Positions 17,334 through 26,843 of a stretch of 51,969 nt of DNA are shown one piece after another (positions within the stretch are counted from its first letter, which is position 1; each line of letters opens with the position of its first letter). The notes under the pieces were generated by a model. It was given only the letters and a program-made list of their open reading frames with translations. It was not told where the DNA came from and ran no database searches. Location: the NCBI GenBank assembly GCA_029856155.1, contig JAHQWL010000027.1, positions 1-51,969 on the forward strand, given 5' to 3'. The DNA comes from Promethearchaeia archaeon. GTDB lineage: Archaea > Asgardarchaeota > Lokiarchaeia > Sigyniarchaeales > SOKP01. Made by a program: the position numbers and the translations under genes.

Positions 17334-18449
17334 ATGATCAAAGAAAAAGAGAATCCTTATAAAATAGATAATACGCTTTACAAGCGTTTTAAGGAGAAAA
17401 ATAATATGTTATTTAGAAGCCTATGGGACAATACTTTACCAACTTATCAAAAAATGATCGATACAAATATTGAGAAACATATTAATTCAAAGAAAGATGG
17501 TTATTCAAGATTAGATTTCGCTCTAGTAGCGGCGGGTTGGACTGTGTATGAAAGATTTCCTTATGCTTTCGCATGGGAAAGAAAAGATTTAAAGGATATT
17601 GGTTACGGTGTAAATTGGATGAAACTTAAATATAAGATTGAAAATCCAGAAAGCTTCACGAAAACTATAAAAAAAGCAGCAAAATTCTATGGAGCATCTT
17701 TAGTGGGTATTGCAGACGTTAATGAAAAATGGATTTACAAGACAGGATTTGTAAGACCTGAACATACTAGTGAGGCTGAAGCAAAAAAAGAGGTTCGTGA
17801 AGGAAAAGCTACAGATTCGATATACAATAACCCTATAGAATTACCAGAGGGAATAAATAAAGTGATAGTAATGGGGGTTGAAATGAATGAAGATGCAATC
17901 TCAACAGCCCCAACTCAACCAGCAGCTGCAGCTTCTGCAATTGCATATTCAAAAATGGCATTTATTATCTCATGTTTAGGTGAATTTATTAGAAATTTAG
18001 GGTATAGAGCTATTCAATGTGGTAATGATACTGCCCTTAGTATACCATTAGCTATTGATGCTGGACTTGGCGCTTTAGGTAGAAATGGGTTACTACTTAC
18101 TCCTGAATTTGGTCCAAGAGTGCGTATATGTAAGGTCTTTACAGATTTACCATTAATTTCGGATATGCCAAACCACGGATTTATTGAAAAAATTAAAAAT
18201 TACTGTAAGAACTGTTTTAAATGTGCTGAAGCCTGTGAAACTAATGCGATTACAAAAGATAAGAATCCTACGTTTATTGCACCAACAATATCTAATAATC
18301 GTGGAGTTAAAAAATATTATGTTGATGTAGAAAAATGTTTTGAATTTTGGGTTGAAAATTCTAGTGATTGTGGAAATTGTATTATGGTATGTCCTTTTTC
18401 TAAAATTAAAGAATTTCTATCCCCCTTAGAATTTTGGAACAAAACTTAA
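17334..18449 (+). CDS. Reductive-dehalogenase-like corrinoid/Fe-S protein (cytosolic)
   Basis: A 371-residue RdhA-related protein. The C-terminal part carries two 4Fe-4S sites: C291-x2-C294-x2-C297-x3-C301 and C335...C346-x2-C349-x3-C353-P, with the YYVDVEKCFEFW and DCGNCIMVCPFSK context typical of reductive dehalogenases. The middle (about 170-270, with GNDTALSIPLAIDAGLGALGRNG) matches the nitroreductase-like corrinoid-binding core shared with epoxyqueuosine reductase. Respiratory RdhA proteins have a Tat signal; here it is absent and no RdhB membrane anchor gene is adjacent, so a cytosolic reductase is likely. Dehalogenation of organohalides is possible but the substrate is unproven. The oxidoreductase gene follows 52 bp later. 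Confidence 0.87.
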   Translation: MIKEKENPYKIDNTLYKRFKEKNNMLFRSLWDNTLPTYQKMIDTNIEKHINSKKDGYSRLDFALVAAGWTVYERFPYAFAWERKDLKDIGYGVNWMKLKYKIENPESFTKTIKKAAKFYGASLVGIADVNEKWIYKTGFVRPEHTSEAEAKKEVREGKATDSIYNNPIELPEGINKVIVMGVEMNEDAISTAPTQPAAAASAIAYSKMAFIISCLGEFIRNLGYRAIQCGNDTALSIPLAIDAGLGALGRNGLLLTPEFGPRVRICKVFTDLPLISDMPNHGFIEKIKNYCKNCFKCAEACETNAITKDKNPTFIAPTISNNRGVKKYYVDVEKCFEFWVENSSDCGNCIMVCPFSKIKEFLSPLEFWNKT

Positions 18450-18501
18450 ACATCACATTAAATTATTAGAAATTCAAGTGTAGTTCATATAATTTAAAAA
18501 G

Positions 18502-19557
18502 ATGTTTAAGATGGAGAAAATTAGAGTAGGCATAATTGGTTCTGGTTTTAGTGCAAAAGATCATTTCTATGCGTATAATTTAGTACCAAATGTGGAGATT
18601 GTGGGAATCGCAGCGTCCTCTATAGAAAAAGCAAAAGACTTTATGAAGAAGTTGAAAATTGCAGGTAAACCATTTGGTGACTATAAAGATTTATTAAAGT
18701 TGGAATGTGACGCAATTTCTGTGTGTCTCCCTAATTATTTGCATAAAGATGTCACTTTAGATATCTTAAATTCCGGGACACACGCCCTTGTTGAAAAACC
18801 ATTAGCGAGAAATATAAAAGAGGGAGAAGAGATGTTAGATGCAGAAAAATCATCTAACCGAAAGATATTTTATTGCGAGAATATTATGTATGCTCCCTCA
18901 TATAGTAAAGTAAAAGAAATTATTGATGAGGGCACCCTTGGAACAATTTATATGGGGAGAGGAAAAGAACAACATTCGGGACCTCATTCTGAGTGGTTTT
19001 ATAAAAAAGCTAAAGCGGGTGGCGGTGCATTAATAGATTTAGGCATTCATGATATAGCTTGTCTAGTCTGGTACTTAGATTGTGATGTTTCAGAAGTTTT
19101 TTGTCAAACAAAAACAACTATTCCTGTGAGAGAAAAGTTTGGTGCGTGTGAAGTTGAGGATAATGCAGTGGGAATACTATATTTTGAAAATGATGCTCAC
19201 GTTGTTATAGAGGAATCATGGACTGCCCCGGGGGGTCATGACATGAGATTTGAATTATTTGGAACTGAAGGTCAAATTAAAGCCGCACCAACTTTTAGTA
19301 ATTTAATTAATGTATATAGTGAAAAAGGCTATGGATATGCTGTCGAAAAAGCCTCAACAACTAAAGGGTGGACATTTCCAGTTCCGGAAGAATCTTGGTC
19401 TTTTGGTTATCAGCAAGAAATCAGTCACTTTATTGATTGTATAATTCAAAATAAAAAGCCTTTGACAGATAGTAAGTATGCTCAAAAGATACTTCAAATT
19501 GTAGATTCAATGTATAAAAGCGCTGAGACTAAAAAAGTCGAAGAAGTGACTCAATAA
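18502..19557 (+). CDS. Gfo/Idh/MocA-family NAD(P)-dependent oxidoreductase
   Basis: A 351-residue dehydrogenase. The N-terminal Rossmann fold begins RVGIIGSGFSAKDH, then VCLPNYLHKD and the family motif EKPLARN (about 99-105) with the catalytic-type lysine. The C-terminal alpha/beta domain has GGGALIDLGIHDIACLVW, whose GxxxDxGxH pattern carries the conserved Asp and His. Members oxidise or reduce sugars, inositols or related polyols; the substrate is not identifiable. ATG 18502 is used; ATG 18511 (MEKIRVG) is an equally likely start. It lies on the same strand close to the RdhA-like gene. A DegT aminotransferase, a common sugar-pathway partner, lies convergent within 600 bp. Confidence 0.9.
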   Translation: MFKMEKIRVGIIGSGFSAKDHFYAYNLVPNVEIVGIAASSIEKAKDFMKKLKIAGKPFGDYKDLLKLECDAISVCLPNYLHKDVTLDILNSGTHALVEKPLARNIKEGEEMLDAEKSSNRKIFYCENIMYAPSYSKVKEIIDEGTLGTIYMGRGKEQHSGPHSEWFYKKAKAGGGALIDLGIHDIACLVWYLDCDVSEVFCQTKTTIPVREKFGACEVEDNAVGILYFENDAHVVIEESWTAPGGHDMRFELFGTEGQIKAAPTFSNLINVYSEKGYGYAVEKASTTKGWTFPVPEESWSFGYQQEISHFIDCIIQNKKPLTDSKYAQKILQIVDSMYKSAETKKVEEVTQ

Positions 19558-19618
19558 TTAATTTTTACAAGTTATTTATTTTAAAAGAAGAAAGGAAAAG
19601 AAAACAAAATTTTTTTAT

Positions 19619-19963
19619 TTAGTATTGTTTATACTCGCCTTTATACCAAGAACGTTGAGATTTTCTAAGAGTATCAGGCATATCTTCATATGGTGATATT
19701 TCTTCTAATAGTTCGCATTCAACACCATATCGCATATTTGTTTTAGGGTGAACATACCCAGTTTTTGATATTCCATTAGCAGCTCTTAACGCGGTACGAC
19801 GAGCTATTAATGATGCGCCTTTTATATAAAAATATCTCCATTTGGTTTCGTCAGCCAGTTCTATAAAAATTCCTTCGTTCATGTCGGCGTCAGATTCGAT
19901 CGGTACAAATTGACCCTTGTCATCATTCCATTTCAACATAAAATGGTCTTTTTTTTCTGTCAT
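19619..19963 (-). CDS. Hypothetical small soluble protein
   Basis: A 114-residue protein from ATG 19963 (TTG 19981 would add six). It is charged and aromatic-rich (W, Y, K), with predicted strands around MLKWNDDKGQFV and WRYFYIKGASL and a C-terminal tail rich in Arg, Lys and Tyr (KSQRSWYKGEYKQY). No known domain is recognised. It sits downstream of the DegT aminotransferase on the same strand, 107 bp apart, so could be co-transcribed with it. Confidence 0.6.
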   Translation of the reverse strand: MTEKKDHFMLKWNDDKGQFVPIESDADMNEGIFIELADETKWRYFYIKGASLIARRTALRAANGISKTGYVHPKTNMRYGVECELLEEISPYEDMPDTLRKSQRSWYKGEYKQY

Positions 19964-20070
19964 AGTTTTCCCAAGATCCAAATTTTAAGCTATTAGAAAT
20001 TAATTTGAATTCTTTCTTAAAAAATTTTAACTTTTTTTTAAAAATATTATAAAAGTAATATTATTTAATC

Positions 20071-21276
20071 TTATTTTAACGATTTAATATATTCTACTAT
20101 CGAATCTAGTTTAATTTTTGATGCTAGAAGAGTTTCATGAGGAAATTCTATACTTCTTGAATAGATATCAGAAACTACTGGAAAGTTATTGTTAATACTT
20201 TTCTCTAAACCCCAATTTGCTTTACTATAATCAATTCCTTTCTTTAATTTTATATTTTTAAAACAATCCAATTTATGGAGAGGTGGGTAATTATCAACAG
20301 TTGGAATTCCATTTTTATTTAACTTTTTTTTAAACGCTGTTTTAGTTATCTCTCCGAATTGTGAAGGATCAAACACAATTGGATATATATAATAACCGCA
20401 TTCTTCAGTTCCACGTGTCAATTTCATTACTTGAATACCATCAATTTCATTTAATTTTTTCCCTAAATATTGAGCATGTTCATTTCTAATTTTATGTTGT
20501 TCTGGAAACTTTTCTAACTGTTTTCGGAGTAAAGCCGCATTAAACTCACCTAATCTGTAATTAGTTCCGTATGAATAATGAGCATAAGAAGAACCATTCT
20601 TTCTTCTCCCACAATCGATATAAGAATAAATTTTATCAGCTAAATCTTCAGAATTACAAATAATCGCGCCACCTTCTCCACTAGTTATGATTTTCGAGGC
20701 TTGAAAGCTGAAAGTTCCTGCGATACCCCAATTACCCATTCTTTTACCCTTATAACGAGAACCGTGAGCATGAGAGCAATCTTCTATGATATAAAGATCA
20801 TTTTTATTAGCGATCTCTAATAATCTATCTAATTCAACTGGATTTCCACCCAGATGCACAGGGATAATTGCCTTAGTTCTTTCTGTAATTAATGATTCGA
20901 TTTTATTGATATCCATCACGAGAGTATCGGGATCAATATCACAAAAGATGGGTACCGCATTCGTTGCTATTACTGCTGATGCTGAAGCTACAAAAGTATA
21001 ATCTGAGACAATTACTTCATCTCCCATACCAACATTTAAAGCCATTAATACCGATTCAATGGCAACAGTCCCATTACACACTGCTATAGAATGTTTAGCT
21101 TCTTGAAATCTTGCAAATTCTTCTTGGAATCTCCAGACATTTTCACCTTTTTGATCTCCAGGGAACCCTCCCCACCAATTGCGTGATTTTATTACACCTG
21201 ATAAAGCATTTATTTCATTGTGATCATATATAGGCCACTCTGGAAAATTATTTTTCCTATCTTGTTTATATGACAT
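20071..21276 (-). CDS. DegT/DnrJ/EryC1/StrS-family aminotransferase
   Basis: A 401-residue PLP enzyme of the sugar-aminotransferase family. PLP-binding Lys195 lies in FSFQASKIITSGEGGAI; Asp166 and His169 lie in IIEDCSHAHGS. The N-terminal NWWGGFPGD and AVCNGTVAIESVL segments match the substrate and phosphate-binding region. Such enzymes transfer an amino group to keto-sugars or ketocyclitols, as in nucleotide-amino-sugar, aminocyclitol or surface glycan synthesis. Its neighbour, a Gfo/Idh/MocA oxidoreductase, could provide the keto substrate, but the genes are on opposite strands. The ATG at 21276 is divergent from argS. Confidence 0.92.
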   Translation of the reverse strand: MSYKQDRKNNFPEWPIYDHNEINALSGVIKSRNWWGGFPGDQKGENVWRFQEEFARFQEAKHSIAVCNGTVAIESVLMALNVGMGDEVIVSDYTFVASASAVIATNAVPIFCDIDPDTLVMDINKIESLITERTKAIIPVHLGGNPVELDRLLEIANKNDLYIIEDCSHAHGSRYKGKRMGNWGIAGTFSFQASKIITSGEGGAIICNSEDLADKIYSYIDCGRRKNGSSYAHYSYGTNYRLGEFNAALLRKQLEKFPEQHKIRNEHAQYLGKKLNEIDGIQVMKLTRGTEECGYYIYPIVFDPSQFGEITKTAFKKKLNKNGIPTVDNYPPLHKLDCFKNIKLKKGIDYSKANWGLEKSINNNFPVVSDIYSRSIEFPHETLLASKIKLDSIVEYIKSLK

Positions 21277-21401
21277 AATTCAATAATACCCTAATTCTTA
21301 TACATAAATTTTATGAGCTATTTTAGATATATTTATCAAAACAGATAAAAGTTACATTCAACTTAGAACTTAATGTATTAGAATTTTTTACGATTTTGAA
21401 A

Positions 21402-23111
21402 ATGAAAATTATTGATAAAAGATCATTAGCTAATATTCTGAAGGAATATATTTCAGATCTTGACTTAGAAGAAATAGAAGCTTTAATAGAAATACCTCCT
21501 CCAGAATTTGACTATACCTATGCGTTTCCTTGTTTTAGACTTTCAAAATTTCAAAAAAAGGAACCAAATGTAATAGCTCAGGCTTTAAGAGATAAAATTA
21601 AACTCCCAGAGTTTATAAAAAGTATCATTGCAGAAGGACCTTACTTAAATTTTATAATTAATCCAAAATTTATTCTTGAAACTATCTATGAATCCAAAAG
21701 CGAATATGGAAGGATAAGAGACATCTTAGAAAAGCCTAAAAAGTTAAGAATAGTAGTTGAATATCCTTCTCCTAATACTAATAAGCCTCTCCACTTTGGG
21801 CATGTAAGAAATATGTTATTAGGCAAATCTCTCTCTAATTTATTAGATTATAAAAAACATCATGTTTTTCAAGTTAACTTAAACAATAATCGTGGGATTC
21901 ACATTTGTAAGAGTATGCTTGCATATAAGAAATGGGGAAATAATAAAAAGCCGGATAAGAAAAGCGATCATTTTGTTGGTGATTATTATGTTCTTTATAG
22001 TGAGAAATCCAAGAACAACGACAATTTAGATCAAGAAGCTCAAGAATTGTTAAGATCTTGGGAAGCAGGAGATCAAGAGATAGTTGATTTATGGAAAAAA
22101 ATGAATAAATGGGCTATAGAAGGATTTAGATTAACTTATGATAAGTTTGGAATTAAATTTGATAAAGAATATTTTGAATCTGATTTATATTTAGAAGGGA
22201 AAAAGAAAATTTTAGAAGGCTTAGAAAAAGGACTATTCGAAAGAACTAAAGATGGCGCTGTTATTGCAAGGTTAAAAGAGAAATATAATCTAGAAGATAA
22301 AATCTTGATTAGGAGCGATGGGACTTCAATCTACATAACTCAAGATATTTATTTAGCTTATAAGAAGAAAGAAGATTTTAACTATGATAGATCTATTTAT
22401 ATTGTAGCTGATGAGCAGATTCAACATTTTAGATGGCTTTTTGCAATATTAGATATGTTGGGTTTTAAAGAAGATAATTATCACCTCTCCTATGGAATGA
22501 TTGATTTACCCAGTGGTAAAATGAAAAGTAGAGAGGGAACTGTTGTTGATGCTGATGATGTTATTGAAGAGGTTGAAAAACTAGCATATAGTGAGGTAAA
22601 CAAAAGGTACCCAGATTTGACTGATGATGAGAAGAAGATAAGAGCTGAAAAAATAGGATTAGCAGCCGTAATATTTTATATTTTGAAGTACAATCCTGTA
22701 AAAGGGTTTATTTTTAGACCAGATGAAAGTATTTCTTTTGAAGGGGAAACAGGTCCTTATATTCAATATTGTTACGCCAGGATTGCGTCAATTATTTCAA
22801 AATCAGATAGAGAAATTAGTATAACCATTAATTGGGATTTATTAACTCATGAAAAAGAGAGATTTTTAATAAAGCAATTAGTCTATTTTCCTGAAATTAT
22901 TGATTCATCTGAAAAAACATATAATATTCATTTAATTCCACAATATCTTCTTAGTTTATGTCAAGCATTCAATTCATTTTATACATCTTGTCAAGTAATT
23001 TCTGAGAATAAAGAATTAGAAAGAGCAAGATTATTATTAATTTCCTGTGTTCAAATTGTCATTAAAACAGGATTAGATATCTTGGGAATTGAGACATTAG
23101 AGAAAATGTAA
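21402..23111 (+). CDS. argS: Arginyl-tRNA synthetase
   Basis: A class I aminoacyl-tRNA synthetase of 569 residues from ATG 21402 (TTG 21396 adds two). An N-terminal tRNA-recognition domain (about 1-105) precedes the catalytic core with the HIGH-type motif HFGH (131-134, in PSPNTNKPLHFGHVRN), the ADEQIQHFRWLF segment and the KMSKS-type KMKSR (373-377). The C-terminal anticodon-binding helical domain includes EGETGPYIQYCYARI. It charges tRNA-Arg with arginine. It is followed 30 bp later by agmatinase and then deoxyhypusine synthase, a run of genes all tied to arginine or its decarboxylation product. Confidence 0.95.
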   Translation: MKIIDKRSLANILKEYISDLDLEEIEALIEIPPPEFDYTYAFPCFRLSKFQKKEPNVIAQALRDKIKLPEFIKSIIAEGPYLNFIINPKFILETIYESKSEYGRIRDILEKPKKLRIVVEYPSPNTNKPLHFGHVRNMLLGKSLSNLLDYKKHHVFQVNLNNNRGIHICKSMLAYKKWGNNKKPDKKSDHFVGDYYVLYSEKSKNNDNLDQEAQELLRSWEAGDQEIVDLWKKMNKWAIEGFRLTYDKFGIKFDKEYFESDLYLEGKKKILEGLEKGLFERTKDGAVIARLKEKYNLEDKILIRSDGTSIYITQDIYLAYKKKEDFNYDRSIYIVADEQIQHFRWLFAILDMLGFKEDNYHLSYGMIDLPSGKMKSREGTVVDADDVIEEVEKLAYSEVNKRYPDLTDDEKKIRAEKIGLAAVIFYILKYNPVKGFIFRPDESISFEGETGPYIQYCYARIASIISKSDREISITINWDLLTHEKERFLIKQLVYFPEIIDSSEKTYNIHLIPQYLLSLCQAFNSFYTSCQVISENKELERARLLLISCVQIVIKTGLDILGIETLEKM

Positions 23112-23141
23112 GGTAAATAATTTAAAAAGAGAGAACATAAG

Positions 23142-24041
23142 ATGAAATTTTTCGATTTTGGTAATAATATCAAAGAAAATACTCAATTTGTAATTTTTGG
23201 TATACCTTGGGATTATTTTACTTCAATTGATTTACCTAATTCATCAATCGCTCCAGAAAGAATTAGAAATGTGACAAATGATATTGGTTGGACAACAGAA
23301 TTAGGAGATCATATTACTAAATTAAAAGTTGTTGATGTAGGCGATATAGGCATTGAGAGAGTTAATGTAGATAAAAATCTCAAGGAAATCAATAATTTTA
23401 TTAAGGATTTATATACGAAGAATGAAAATGTCATTCCTATTATGATAGGAGGAGACCATTTTTGTTCTTTCCCTGTAATAAAGTCTGTAGGGGATCATTT
23501 TAACAAGAAAGAAGAATTTGGAGTACTTATCTTTGATGCACACTTAGATTTTTACCAAGAATGGGACAAAGGTGTGTATTCACATGCAACTTTAACTCAC
23601 AGGATATTTGATTTAGATTATATTAATAATAAGAACCTATTAATAGTTGGGGTTAGAGATATTGATATTCCGGAGTTAGAAATAGTAAGACAAGAAGAAA
23701 TTGAATATCTTAGTGCTTACCAGTTGTCTGAAGGTCTTAAAAATTATATAGAAAAAATAATAAACTTTTTCAAAAAATCGGGTATTAAAAATTTATATAT
23801 TTCTATAGATATTGATGCTTTAGATCCTTCTGTTGCTCCGGGTACTGGCTTTGCTATGCCTGGTGGATTTTCTTATCGTGAGTTATGGAAAATATTGAAG
23901 ATTATAACTGAAAATTTTAAAATAATTGGATTTGATCTTGTTGAGGTCGCTCCAAATTTAGATTTGGAAAATAAAATGACATGTAATTTAGCTGCGAAAT
24001 TGATTATAGAACTTATTTCTTTTATTGCAAATGTAGATTAA
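23142..24041 (+). CDS. speB: Agmatinase/ureohydrolase
   Basis: A 299-residue manganese ureohydrolase of the arginase family. The metal ligands are visible: H106 in MIGGDH, D132/H134/D136 in FDAHLDFY, and D223/D225 in SIDIDALDP. Agmatinase splits agmatine to putrescine and urea; in archaea agmatine comes from arginine decarboxylation. A family member acting on another guanidino compound cannot be excluded. The gene lies 30 bp after argS and 12 bp before deoxyhypusine synthase. Work on halophilic archaea has linked an agmatinase-like enzyme to hypusination of aIF5A through an agmatine intermediate, which makes this adjacency meaningful. Confidence 0.9.
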   Translation: MKFFDFGNNIKENTQFVIFGIPWDYFTSIDLPNSSIAPERIRNVTNDIGWTTELGDHITKLKVVDVGDIGIERVNVDKNLKEINNFIKDLYTKNENVIPIMIGGDHFCSFPVIKSVGDHFNKKEEFGVLIFDAHLDFYQEWDKGVYSHATLTHRIFDLDYINNKNLLIVGVRDIDIPELEIVRQEEIEYLSAYQLSEGLKNYIEKIINFFKKSGIKNLYISIDIDALDPSVAPGTGFAMPGGFSYRELWKILKIITENFKIIGFDLVEVAPNLDLENKMTCNLAAKLIIELISFIANVD

Positions 24042-24053
24042 ATAATGATTTAA

Positions 24054-25007
24054 ATGCCAGATAAAGATTTTAGAGAAATTTTAAAAAAAGTAAATCAATT
24101 TGAAATAAAACAAGATACAGATATTGTTGAATTGATAAATTCCTTAAAAGATACGGGATTTAATGCAAAAAAGTTAGCTTTAGCTTGTGAAATCTACTAT
24201 GAAATGATAAAAGATTCTGATTGTGTTAAATTCTTTGGACTAGCTGGTGCACTCGTTCCTGTTGGAATGCAAAAAGTAATTTATGATTTTATAAAAGAAG
24301 GTTATATTGATATATTAGTATCTACGGGTGCTAATTTAACTCATGATCTCGCAGAAGCTTTGGGATATCATCATTTACAAGGAAATTTTGAATCGAAAGA
24401 AATTGATGATAAAGATTTACATAGAGAAGAGATCAACAGAATTTATGATGTTTATATGCCAAATAAAGTATATCAAGGCATTGAAGATTTTGTATCAGAA
24501 TTAGAAATACCAGATAATCAGATGTCTGTAAGTTCTTTTTTAAGATTCCTCGGAAATCAATTGCCTAAGGATTCTTGTTCAATTCTGAGAATATGTTCTG
24601 AGATGCAAATACCAATTTTTTGTCCTGCTTTTACAGATTCAGGTTTAGCATTACAATTAGGATTTCATCACCAAAAACTGAATTTAAATCATTTTACAGA
24701 TATGCTAGAAATGGTAAATTTAGCATGGGATGCAAAGATTGCTGGTGTATGTATTGTTGGAGGAGGGGTTCCAAAGAATTTTATTTTGCAATCATTACAA
24801 TTCAGTCCGAATTCTGCTAAATACGCTATTCAAATTACAATGGATCGCCCTGAGCCTGGAGGATTGAGTGGTGCTACTTTAAGAGAAGCTATTTCATGGG
24901 GGAAAATAAATGAAACCGCTAGATATTCAACACTTATTTCTGATGCTACAATTGCTTTACCTATTATACTATGGTTTTTAAAAAATAAGAATAAAATTAA
25001 AAATTAG
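24054..25007 (+). CDS. dys: Deoxyhypusine synthase
   Basis: A 317-residue enzyme of the deoxyhypusine synthase family, which transfers an aminobutyl group from a polyamine to a lysine of translation factor aIF5A in an NAD-dependent reaction. Characteristic parts are GLAGALVPVGMQKVI, the NAD-binding STGANLTHDL and GVCIVGGGVPKN regions, and EAISWGKIN, where Lys284 matches the covalent-intermediate lysine of the human enzyme. Length fits. The gene follows agmatinase by 12 bp and its stop overlaps the stop of the convergent longin-like gene by 4 bp. Confidence 0.95.
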   Translation: MPDKDFREILKKVNQFEIKQDTDIVELINSLKDTGFNAKKLALACEIYYEMIKDSDCVKFFGLAGALVPVGMQKVIYDFIKEGYIDILVSTGANLTHDLAEALGYHHLQGNFESKEIDDKDLHREEINRIYDVYMPNKVYQGIEDFVSELEIPDNQMSVSSFLRFLGNQLPKDSCSILRICSEMQIPIFCPAFTDSGLALQLGFHHQKLNLNHFTDMLEMVNLAWDAKIAGVCIVGGGVPKNFILQSLQFSPNSAKYAIQITMDRPEPGGLSGATLREAISWGKINETARYSTLISDATIALPIILWFLKNKNKIKN

Positions 25008-25465
25008 AATACTCCTTTTAGTTTTTGATCAATGGTCTGTGTATCGGTTCCAAAAATCCTATCAAGATTTTGTTTAAAATTCTTAAATTGAGATACTTCA
25101 GATAAATTTTTTCCTGTATTCAATGTCTTAAATTCTTTGGATACTTGTTTCAATAATGGATGAATAATTTTGCGTATGTATTTTTCAATTTTTTTGTCTT
25201 TATCTAAAATAGCATAGGATATTATAAGTTCTGGTTCAAAGCCATCTTCAGCATTAATTTGATCCTCTGTAAATGCAATGAGGTATTTTTTTCCTTCAAA
25301 ATATTCCACTATATCTTTAGAAAAAGTTGATTGCGCAAAATTTAAAATCGCAGTGAGCAAACCACTTCTCAAATCAGTATCAATTTTTCCTTTTGAAGTT
25401 TTATGATAACTCTTTTTTACTAAAGTAAAGCCTCTGAATAACAAGCCTGCTTCTCGAACAACCAT
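25004..25465 (-). CDS. Longin-like domain protein
   Basis: A 153-residue soluble protein. The N-terminal ~115 residues run strand (EAGLLFRGFTLVKKSY), helix (DLRSGLLTAILNFAQSTF), strands (IVEYFEGKKYLIAFTED and LIISYAILDKDKK), helix, which is the order of longin/roadblock-like domains abundant in Asgard genomes. The C-terminal ~35 residues are helical and charged. Longin domains bind small GTPases or vesicle-trafficking proteins in eukaryotes; a similar partner role is inferred here, not shown. ATG start at 25465. Its stop overlaps that of deoxyhypusine synthase by 4 bp. Confidence 0.72.
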   Translation of the reverse strand: MVVREAGLLFRGFTLVKKSYHKTSKGKIDTDLRSGLLTAILNFAQSTFSKDIVEYFEGKKYLIAFTEDQINAEDGFEPELIISYAILDKDKKIEKYIRKIIHPLLKQVSKEFKTLNTGKNLSEVSQFKNFKQNLDRIFGTDTQTIDQKLKGVF

Positions 25466-25641
25466 TTTTAAGAATTTTAAATTAAATAATTTTGTTCTTA
25501 AGTATTATCTACTATATTTTTTATCAATTCACTATTTTAATTATAATAGTTTTTAATAATAAATCCTTTGATTATCTTACTAATTGATTTAACTTTTAAT
25601 ATTTAATAAAAAATATTATTTATCTAAGATTTCTTTCAGAT

Positions 25642-26829
25642 ATGATTACTAAGGAAAAAATTAAGTTATGCGCTGAAAATATTACTAAAAGTGTAAACAT
25701 AAAAAAAGAAGGCGAATTCATTCTTATAAAAGGTGCTCTTTACAGTCAGGAGCTCCTAGAAGAAATAGGATTAAGTGTTCTTAGAAAAGGAGGAATCCCA
25801 CATATTACCTCTGTAAGTGATTATTTTGAGGAATCAATATGGCAAGATGATCAAATTAAAGTGAAAACCTTACAAAAACCACCACTACATTATCTTGAGA
25901 TGATTAAAAATATCGATGCTTACATAGTAATTGAGTACCCCGAAGATCCCTTGATTCGCAATAATGCGCCAGAAGAAAAACTTAAAGCTTATCAGAAATC
26001 AATTGCTCCATTACGAGAAATATTATATGGGTTCAGGGAAGAATATGCACCAGGAAAAAAATGGTGTTACGCTGCTTGGCCTTCAAAGAAAGCCGCAGAT
26101 TTCTATAATATTAGCTATGATTTATTTGAAAAATTTATTGTTGATGGGATGAGCATTCCATCAGAAGAATTAACTAATATTACTAAGAATTTAGGTAAGT
26201 ATTTTGACGATGCTAAAAAAGTATATGTGAAAGATGATTTCGGCACAGACTTTTGGGTTTCAATAGAAAATCGAGGTAAAAATCTTGATGATGGAATACT
26301 TTCTGAAGAACAAATTGCGTTAGGAGACTTAGGAGGCAATTTACCTGCAGGTGAGGTATTTATTCCTCCAAATGAAAAGCAGGGAGAAGGCAAGATTTTT
26401 TGTCCATTAACAATTGAGAGATATTCTAACAAAATTTTGAAAAATGTAGAACTTAACTTTAAGGATGGTAAATTATTGATGAATAAAGTGTCTGCGGATA
26501 ATGGCTTAGATATCTTAATTAAGGCTTTTAAACAAAGTGAAAAAATAGATAGGAAAAATAATGTACCAGAATTAAGGACTTATAACGTTGGTGAACTAGG
26601 TATTGGATGTAATCCCGTAATAACGAAAGCAATTGGCTATATTCTTACAGATGAAAAAATTAATGGAAGTGTTCATGTTGCTTTTGGATTTAATACGTCA
26701 TTTGGAGGAACATCAGCATCTCAAATGCATTGGGATTTTGTTACTGAACCAAAGGCTAACATAACCGTCGAATATATGGATGGTTCTAAAAAAGAGATAA
26801 TGGAGAATGGAAAATTGATTGATGAATAA
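25642..26829 (+). CDS. M29-family (AmpS-like) metallo-aminopeptidase
   Basis: A 395-residue protein of the M29 aminopeptidase family, dimetal cytosolic enzymes that release N-terminal amino acids. The C-terminal half has the family landmarks: NVGELGIGCNPVI with a metal-binding Glu, SVHVAFGFN with a metal-binding His, and SQMHWDFV with a His-Asp metal pair. The N-terminal half (LSVLRKGGIPHI) matches the family's alpha/beta domain. ATG 25642 starts just after AT-rich DNA. Divergent from the longin-like gene and convergent with pncC. Confidence 0.88.
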   Translation: MITKEKIKLCAENITKSVNIKKEGEFILIKGALYSQELLEEIGLSVLRKGGIPHITSVSDYFEESIWQDDQIKVKTLQKPPLHYLEMIKNIDAYIVIEYPEDPLIRNNAPEEKLKAYQKSIAPLREILYGFREEYAPGKKWCYAAWPSKKAADFYNISYDLFEKFIVDGMSIPSEELTNITKNLGKYFDDAKKVYVKDDFGTDFWVSIENRGKNLDDGILSEEQIALGDLGGNLPAGEVFIPPNEKQGEGKIFCPLTIERYSNKILKNVELNFKDGKLLMNKVSADNGLDILIKAFKQSEKIDRKNNVPELRTYNVGELGIGCNPVITKAIGYILTDEKINGSVHVAFGFNTSFGGTSASQMHWDFVTEPKANITVEYMDGSKKEIMENGKLIDE

Positions 26830-26843
26830 CTATTATTAATTTA

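Noticed and set aside
17334..18449. Epoxyqueuosine reductase (QueG)
   Set aside because: Fe-S and corrinoid core are shared, but the YYVDVEKCFEFW...DCGNCIMVCPF context around the second cluster fits reductive dehalogenases better.
24620..24820. Open frame inside deoxyhypusine synthase in another frame
   Set aside because: Cys/Arg-rich shadow of an enzyme with intact motifs.
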